64,000 nt of DNA, taken from the NCBI GenBank assembly GCA_947095585.1, contig OX352763.1, forward strand, positions 107,487,908 through 107,551,907, in the 5' to 3' direction. Under the pieces are notes generated by a model. That model had not been told where the DNA came from, did no database searches, and was given only the letters and a program-made list of their open reading frames with translations. Source of the DNA: Nephrocerus scutellatus. Its lineage: Eukaryota; Arthropoda; Insecta; Diptera; Pipunculidae. Each line of letters starts with the position of its first letter. The stretch's first letter is position 1. This document shows, in pieces, positions 57,385-64,000 of this stretch. Both the position numbers and the translations under genes were made by a program.

Positions 57385-59310
57385 TTTTAACTGCAGGGGT
57401 ATATAATAATGTATGTCCCTCCAGTTTTGAATTTTCTACTTTTTCGGAGAGAGACGTGGCGAGTGGCATTATGTCCTTACAATCAAACTCAATTGGAGAC
57501 GATGGTATTTCCTTAAAATTTTTAAAATTGATTATTCCAGCGATCCTTGGCCTCCTTTTACATATCCTAAACTTTTGCATTACATCTTCATACCACACCA
57601 AGTACCCGGAAATTTGCTTATATAATTCCAGTAGCTAAAAAGTGGGCGCAGTGGATCAGTGGAAATGCACATGGCTACTGAGCAGGAGGTTCGTGGTTCG
57701 AATCCCAGTAATACCAAAAGTATTTTCACTGTGTCCCACCTCTCGCGAATGGGTTCCGAGAGCAACAACTTGTCACGGAAAGCTTCTCAATTCGCCGTTC
57801 GGATCCGACCTTAAATTGTAGGTCCCTTCTATTTGTGCCCAAAAAAAAATATACATGCGCGACACAAATGGTCGCGAAAAGCTAGGCCTTGGACCGCGAT
57901 GGTCTGTCGCGCCGAATATTACAAAAAGTCAAATGCTTCTAATCTTGTTGAACATCCTATCGTGCGTTTCAAAAATCTTTGAAAAACGAATTACAAAACA
58001 GATCACATCCTATATTGGTGCTCACAACTAATTATCGCCACTGCAATCTGGCGTCCGGCCTCAGCATAGTTTGACGATGATCATATTACTATTCTTTGCA
58101 TGTTGGATTTCTGTAAGGCATTTGACACTATGCCACAAGGCTCTATTTTTGGACCGCTCCTATTCTGTATTTATATAAACTACTTAAGAAGTGTTCTTAA
58201 AAACTTCAATTTTCACCTTTATGCTGATGACGGTTAAATTTACATTTCGAGGCATATTGGCCCTATAGAGGATCTTGTTTGTCGTTTCGCAGCGATTACC
58301 GAATGGTCTTCTTGTTTTGATTGAAAATTGAATCCTATGAAGTCTCAGATTATTGCAATTTCACATGAAAATTACGATGTTTCCAACTTTCCCCCTATTT
58401 ACCTGGCCGACTCCCAGCTAAGCTTTTCTAACTGTATTACCAGCCTAGGGATAAAAATAAATGTTTCCTGTTCTAACCATATTAACTTCATCGTCAGACG
58501 CACATATTGTATATTGCGCAAGATTTGGCTAACCAGTGACTTTAAACCATTTAACAGTAGATGCATGCTGGTGAGATCTTTAATTTTACCTATTATTCTA
58601 TTTTTAGATGTAATCTATAGCATGCTTGACTCCTACTCAGAACATAAGCTGTTGGTGGCCTGTAATGACACGGTTCGTGTATGATACGTATAAAAACTTC
58701 GTAGACACGACCACACCTCAGCCTTGCTCAAAAACGTTTTCTGTTGTCATTAAGACGGCTGCTGGATGTCAGAATCTGTTTTTTCCTACACAACATCATG
58801 GTATCGCGTACCCCACTATACAATAAATTGCGCTTCACTCGATCCTCTAGGAATAGAACCCTTATTATACCAAAATATATATTTCTTAACTACTCAAGAC
58901 ACTTCCTGGTTCATGCCACCCGACTGTGGAATTCTTTGCCGCTTTCTTTGAAATTAATTTCAAACACATCGATCAAGAGTGCTATCTACAATCATTACAA
59001 TTTGCAATAATCCCCCATGAATTCTTCAGAATACACGCTCCTTCCCTTACTTTCCCGTACTCCACTTTATATTATTTTTACTCTTTCCCTTTTCTCGACT
59101 TTGTCCTTCAGGCAATTCATATATCAGTATTTTGTCATTATTATTTCACAGTTTATACTTATATTTATTTGCTCTAATCATTGTGTACACTTTAAGACTC
59201 CGTCTTTGTACTTTATACTTAAGAAGATGCATAAAATAAATGAAATGAAAATAGCTTCCACGGTTAAAAGGTTCAATAAGTTTCTCATTGAACTTATGCT
59301 CACATTATAG
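57385..59310 (+). mobile_element. CR1-like LINE, split by a SINE
   Basis: RT start: FSERDVASGIMSLQSNSIGD and DGISLKFLKLIIPAILGLLL (57439-57560), IIPVAKK (57622-57643). The SINE occupies 57644-57922. The frame resumes with KSNASNLVEHPIV and CVSKIFEKRITKQI (57925-58000). Then PQGSIFGPLLFCIYINYL (58134-58190), FHLYADDG (58213-58235, catalytic YADD), the thumb NFPPIYLADSQLSFSNCITS (58386), TRLWNSLPLSLKLISNTSIK (58918), a stop near 59010, and a 3' region to an AAATGAAATGAA-type end near 59250. Antisense to para's direction. Confidence 0.8.
57644..57922 (+). mobile_element. tRNA-derived SINE (member h), inside the CR1-like LINE
   Basis: Full-length plus-strand copy: GGGCGCAGTGGATCAGTGGA (A box), GGTTCGTGGTTCGAATCCC (B box), body, GGTCTGTCGCGCCGAATATT at the 3' end. 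The target-site duplication AAAAAGT flanks it at 57637-57643 and 57923-57929. The LINE frame reads through cleanly if the insert is ignored. Confidence 0.9.
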
Positions 59311-59900
59311 AGCTTATAGAGTTCGTAAATGCCCAATACCCTGTACAGGTATACAACTGACACAGATGTTGGGCGAAGCAGGGAAATGGACAAGCTTTCA
59401 AAATGGACATGTACTGTACTGCTGACTTCATTTTAGCCGATAGTCTTAAAGATTTGGACTACTGAGGTCAAATTACGACAACAGCTAACGAGTGAATGAA
59501 ATCCATACGTTAACGTGTGATCGAGTATTTACTTTATGATTATCACTACTTGTCACTTGTTCACGTACGCGATCATGCCAAATCAACATTATTTAGTCAC
59601 GTTTTATTCAATCACGTATGTGGTAATACGACCATTGGTTATATGCAACAATTTTATAGAACCCGAACACGCAAAGAAGAATATAAAACATTATTAAGAT
59701 ATGAACAAATAGTTCACCGAAGAAGAATCTTGTCCATGAACTTAAACAGTACATAGAGTGTGGAGTCACCTGGCGTAGAAATTCTACCAAATGACACAAT
59801 GTACATACTGCACTAAGACGGAAATCAGATTGCTGTTATCAAATACTTATTTAATAGTAGGAGCATTTTCATGAGTTGCTAGCTAACTAGGAAATTTTAT
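59311..59900. other. Upstream DNA, no recognised element
   Basis: No gene supported; short frames at 59517-59799 lack motifs. Confidence 0.4.
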
Positions 59901-60139
59901 GCTCCACCAATGACCGATGACAACACTATGCCACCGCAACCAAGTGTAGACAGAGTTAGCAGAGCGATAAATCGGCTCAAAAGCAATAAAGCCTCCGGAT
60001 CTGATGGCAATCCAGCGGAGCCGATCTAATCTAAAGGGCCGGAACTACACCAAGCAATTACTGAACTAATAGCACAAGTATAGGAAAATGAAACGATGCC
60101 AGAAGACTGGAGAAAAGGCATACTGTTCCTTAAACATAG

Positions 60140-60882
60140 TGTTACGAAAAGTAGTTAGTAGTAGATGTCGCCATGGGGTATAAATGGAACTAGACGTTCC
60201 CCGAGCGATAATGGAATACGAGCAATTAGAATAATGAATTGCATATTTTAGGCACTTAGTAGCAGTTACACCAATGTGTACTGGTGTGCCAAATATGTAG
60301 TGAAACCAGTTTGTCACACTTACGCAAGCGATGGAAGAAGTCTAGAACTCCTAAGCTCACTACACTGGTTTGCGTCCTCTTCATCCTGAGTTTGTAGAAT
60401 ATGATTCTAGACTCTGTTGTAAAGACGGGAGGAACAATCCTCTTGTTCGGTTTGCGTGTACATGATTCCAAATCGAGTTAATTTTTGGAAGATGACTCAT
60501 TACATATGAGTATGGTTGGTTGTAAGTAAGGGAAGTTGCCACAATATTCTGGTCTTTGCTCGATATTTTTGTACATAAGATTGGGCCCCTCTAGAAACTT
60601 TTCAATGGGTATAAATAGGTGAAATTTTGCCGCAGAGTTCAGTTGTTATTTGAACAGTTCAACCAGAGTAGTTTAAGAGTACTTAAAAGTGGAATAGTAG
60701 TGAAATACAAGTATTGTTGTAATAAGTGTTTTTGTGTACTTAAAAAGGTAATCACCAATCGATAACTTTTGTTATTTTTACTGTTTGCTTAATAAAGTTG
60801 TAATTTGTAAATTAATAAGCTTGTATTGTGTTTTATTTACAAAAATAGCCTTTACGAACTCGAAAGCCTGAATTTCGTAACA
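60140..60882 (+). mobile_element. Solo LTR of a Gypsy-superfamily (mdg1/412-like) retrotransposon
   Basis: It starts TGTTACGAAAAG and ends AATTTCGTAACA, the TG...CA ends with the TGTTACGA / TCGTAACA inverted border seen in mdg1/412-type LTRs. Flanks ATAG (60136-60139) and ATAT (60883-60886) fit a 4-bp target duplication with one change. A TATA box (GGGTATAAATAGG, 60607-60619), an initiator-like region near 60640 and AATAAA (60791) give the U3-R-U5 order. No internal region follows, so it is a recombination remnant. A piece of 60310-60455 is LINE sequence (see findings). Confidence 0.78.
60607..60619 (+). promoter_or_regulatory. TATA box of the LTR
   Basis: GGGTATAAATAGG lies about 25-30 bases before the sequence GAGTTCAGTTGTT, an initiator-like start, and about 180 bases before AATAAA. 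This is the expected LTR promoter layout. Activity is not shown. Confidence 0.55.
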
Positions 60883-61500
60883 ATATGAAAGGAGATATAA
60901 TAACATGCAGCTGATATTATAACGTAGCTAAGCAAATCGATAACTGATCAGATTTTCACACTTACGCAGGCGATGAAAAGAAGTTCAGAACTCCCAAACT
61001 CACTACACTCTCTATTTAAAGACTTTAAAGCCGCCTATGATAGCAAAGCCTGAATATATATGTATTTGTAATGGCATGAGAGAATTCAACATCACACAAA
61101 AACTGATACGACCGTGTATGACCACGACCAATGTTTTAGGTAAAGTAAATCTAATCGGATCACTATTCAACATCTTTAACGGGCTCCGACAAGGGGGTGA
61201 ACTGGCTTGCGTTCTTTTCATCCTGGTGTTGTAGAATATGATTCGAGACTCTGTTGTAACGACGGATGGAGCAATCCTCTATAAGTCTATTCAGATACTG
61301 GTTTGTGCAGACGATATTGACGAAATTGGCAGGAGCAGTACAAGAAGCTTTCATCGAGATCGATCCAACGGCATCTACAAAGTACATGGTAGTCACGTCT
61401 CTGAAAAAAATGAGAACAGACATTGTTCCTTTAATTAGGAAGTGGAGCGCCCATTTGCATCATATTGGAATTGATCGGCATGATTCTGGGTGAACTTGCA

Positions 61501-63190
61501 AGAAATATCGGGTAATAACTTTGGGCATTGGTACTCCGAAATGCTAGTCGGCAACTATGTCCGTATTTAGTTTCCTAGTCATACAGAATCAAATTGAAAG
61601 CAAAATAAGCCTCGGATAGTCTAAAAACTATTCTAGTGCTGAGCGTGTTTACAAATTCCGGATGGATGGGCTACCAGGCTTAGCATTGGTTACCGAACAA
61701 ACTGTGGTCGCTGACACCAAGCCTTACAAATGGTGCATAGATACTATGGGAGCTGGTTAAGCACAGGCAGAGGGATAGCTTTTGAGAGAATGTTGCTTTA
61801 TTTGTGCCATCTATCGTGGGGACCCATTTTTTGGCGAAGTTTCATAGATGACCTTGATAAAATAGAATATGCCTATTATTGAAAGGCATGCAAACGCGGG
61901 GTTTCCCTAAATACATTGCACATTTATCGGCATACGAAAAAGGCACTAAGAAACCACCTACCCACGAGGTCAAGAATAGTATGGGAGACATCTTCTGATT
62001 CACTGGATACATATCGTAACTACTCGTAATATAGGGAACCGAGGAAGCAGGAAACAATTAATCAAGTACTCATGCACTCGCAGCGTTTGGTTACAGCTCT
62101 TAAAAGTCTTTTGTAATTAAACATTAACGCAGTGTGAAATCGAACTAAAAATAAAATAAACAACAGGAAGTGAATATATGTACGTACATAAAGGGTTAAG
62201 CGGTGGAAGATAACTGTCTAATGAACAATCGTTATTCGTTAACGCTACAAGAAAGTCTAAAACAAGACTTTATCTCCATATTAAGAAGACACAGGCACAC
62301 TTATCTACTATTACCTAATAGGTTAATAGGCTAATTTTAATCTAATTTTATTACATTTTACTAACCCAAGCACTTTAAACGAAAGCTACACAAGCGTACA
62401 TAAGCATGTAATTTAATTCACAACTGGCCTCGACAAGAACGAAAAGTTTTATTAAGGCAAAGAAATTCCCCTGCATATTGAACTTAAATTATAATCAAAA
62501 AAAAAATAATGAATTACTTAACTGAGTCACTCATTCTTTACTTTTCAAGATTAACAATTTTAAGTAGAGAGTTAAATTTTAATTTTATAACTTAAAGCTA
62601 ACATTTTTCATTTTTGATTTTTTTATGATTGAATTTAAATGAAATGATTTCAGATGTGAATTGTCAAAAGACAAGAGACGAATGTACCATTAGATTTTAA
62701 ATCATAATTAAGTTAGTATTGAAACATAAACGCATATTTATTAAAGTGAAAAATTGAAATTTATATGGGAGCCCCTTGAGCCCGGGGCATCGAGCCCCAA
62801 GGTAGTTATCGAAACTATCAAACTTTAATAGAAAGTGTTATCACGGAAAATTGGGTTTGGGAGTGGAATACATAATGGTCGCAAAATTCCACCAGTCACT
62901 GACTCACAGAGAGACACATGCCAACGTGATGTTAATATAGAGAATCTAAAAACAAAACAAGTTCGTTTATTTACAGATTATAATTTTAATCAACAAATAG
63001 TAGGACTTCATAAATTTACACTTGTGATTAGTTATTATTCACTATTATAACACTGTTTATCCAATAGGCGGTAGCTCTATCTTCTCAATTACGTAGGTTG
63101 AATTCCAAATAATAACTGAGTTACTGCGATAAAGTTTCATCTACCAAATATACAGTTTCCAAAAGCTTTCTTATTCTATTCTATGTAAAC
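61501..63190. other. Upstream DNA, no recognised element
   Basis: AT-rich from 62130. Frames at 61842-62057 and 62835-63050 lack recognisable motifs. A small palindromic stretch GGGGCATCGAGCCCC occurs at 62783-62797. Confidence 0.4.
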
Positions 63191-63214
63191 CATCTAGCTT
63201 TTTTGGTTCAACCG

Positions 63215-63450
63215 CATGTCCAATGGTGAACTGCACACGAAAACAGACCAGAGGAATCCGTTGACACTATTCTTCGAAGACGTAAGTGGCAGTGGATTGG
63301 CCATACACTTCGAAAAGGATACAATTGTATTGCGAGCTGATGTACATCTCTAGAAACCGCAAACAATGGCGCGTTGGAGTGGTGAAGGCCCTATGCCCCT
63401 GCAGGGAAACTCAACGAACTTAAAAGGTCCGAGGACCTAAGTAAGTAAAC
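63215..63450 (+). mobile_element. RTE-like LINE C-terminal tail
   Basis: RRRKWQWIGHTLRKGYNCIA (about 63273-63335) and a decayed ARNRKQWRVGVVKAL-like block (63355-63395), ending near CCTAAGTAAGTAA. It matches the tail of the second RTE-like subfamily at 22780-23060. Confidence 0.65.
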
Positions 63451-64000
63451 ATCCATACCAGAACATATAACATATAATTTTATACAAATACCTTTTTATA
63501 CAATTTCCACACGTATAATTGTTATATATAATTTATATAAAAGTACTCCAAGTATAATTTTTATATTTAATATTATTGAGCCTAAAGATATGCAATGGTT
63601 TTTAGTAAAATCTTAATTCTTATATTAATGTTTATTATACAATAGTATGTAAGATCTGCTGAAAGATCTCTATATACATTTTCTTAACAATAATAAAAAT
63701 GCATAAGAGGTAGGAAATTCAAGGTTCCAGAATAAATCAAAGATATGTGTACTGCGGTCGACTCTGCACACAATGTGAATCGCATGTTTCTGCTTAATAA
63801 GCAAAGGTTGGATTTTTTTGAGTGACTACCACCACAAGTCAACCCATATTGCGGCTTAGATTTAAACACAATATTATATGTAAACTAATTTTAAAATATA
63901 CTGAATACATAAAGGCTAAGGTGATACGACTATGAATATTATGAATTTAGTTTTTTCACTTGCAATGAGTTTATGTACAAAAACAATTTGTCACTATTGT
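63451..64000. other. AT-rich DNA, nothing recognised
   Basis: No gene, repeat family or signal could be supported here. Confidence 0.5.

Larger units (their letters stand above)
59905..61500 (+). mobile_element. RTE-like LINE, split by a solo LTR
   Basis: Linker/RT start PQPSVDRVSRAINRLKSNKA and SGSDGNPAEPI (59932-60030), ENETMPEDWRKGILFLKH (60085-60135). Interrupted by the LTR at 60140-60882. Resumes YERRYNN (60885), FKDFKAAYDSKA-like (61018-61045), CNGMREFNITQKLIRPCMTT (61070), GKVNLIGSLFNIFNGLRQGG (61140), ELACVLFILVL, and VCADDIDEIGRSSTR (61303-61350, CADD at the YADD site), then EVERPFASYWN-like sequence to about 61480. Confidence 0.75.

Noticed and set aside
61842..62057. 71-codon minus-strand frame in the upstream region
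   Set aside because: No motif, no repeat of it elsewhere in the window, and no supporting splice or start signals.
1..64000. CRISPR arrays, operons, integrons or prokaryotic defence systems
   Set aside because: The window is clearly animal nuclear DNA with spliced exons; no regularly spaced repeats or bacterial gene organisation were seen.

Overview
The window is intronic and upstream DNA of a large insect gene. It carries the 5' coding part of the voltage-gated sodium channel gene para (Nav1 type) on the minus strand. Four coding exons are recognisable by their protein sequence and splice sites: exon 1 with the start codon (53119-53309), the small optional exon j (41886-41918), exon 2 (20406-20561) and exon 3 (4731-4936). 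Together they give the cytoplasmic N-terminus and the first membrane segment (S1) of domain I, about 181 codons spread over 48.5 kb. The rest of the channel lies below position 1, and any upstream untranslated exons lie to the right of 53309. The N-terminal sequence resembles the para of higher flies (Brachycera) more than that of mosquitoes. A DD41D (rosa-type) mariner, a family first described in tephritid fruit flies, fits this, but the species cannot be fixed from the sequence.

Almost everything else is transposable-element debris. Layout by increasing coordinate: RNase-H-class LINE debris with a 490-bp tandem duplication (1.1-3.4 kb); para exon 3 (4.7 kb); RTE-like and RNase-H-class LINEs with a nested SINE (6.5-12.6 kb); a SINE, a tandem pair of short repeats and an old RTE-like LINE (13.6-17.3 kb); minus-strand LINE pieces, a SINE and an RTE tail (17.3-20.1 kb); para exon 2 (20.4 kb); RTE-like and Jockey/CR1-like LINEs with a nested SINE (21.9-25.3 kb); AT-rich intron (25.3-28 kb); a mariner fragment, an RNase-H-class LINE and a CR1-like LINE (28-32.9 kb); the DD41D mariner (33.5-34.8 kb); intron (34.8-37.3 kb); SINE, dispersed repeat and LINE pieces (37.3-41.1 kb); exon j (41.9 kb); an RTE-like LINE interrupted by a mitochondrial ND5 fragment (43.1-45.7 kb); a 365-bp tandem repeat; a mariner-like element with terminal inverted repeats of about 0.5 kb (47.0-48.6 kb); RNase-H-class LINE pieces (50-52 kb); para exon 1 (53.1 kb). 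Upstream of para there is an RTE-like LINE, a CR1-like LINE split by a SINE, and an RTE-like LINE split by a solo LTR.

No second host gene was found. Apart from para, the reading frames belong to decayed transposons, the DD41D mariner being the nearest to intact with a single in-frame stop. The nested insertions (SINE into LINE three times, LTR into LINE, mitochondrial DNA into LINE) give a relative order: RTE-like and CR1-like LINEs are old, while SINEs, the LTR and the mitochondrial insertion are younger. Most LINE fragments lie antisense to para. No CRISPR array, rRNA, functional tRNA or operon was seen, as expected for animal intronic DNA.
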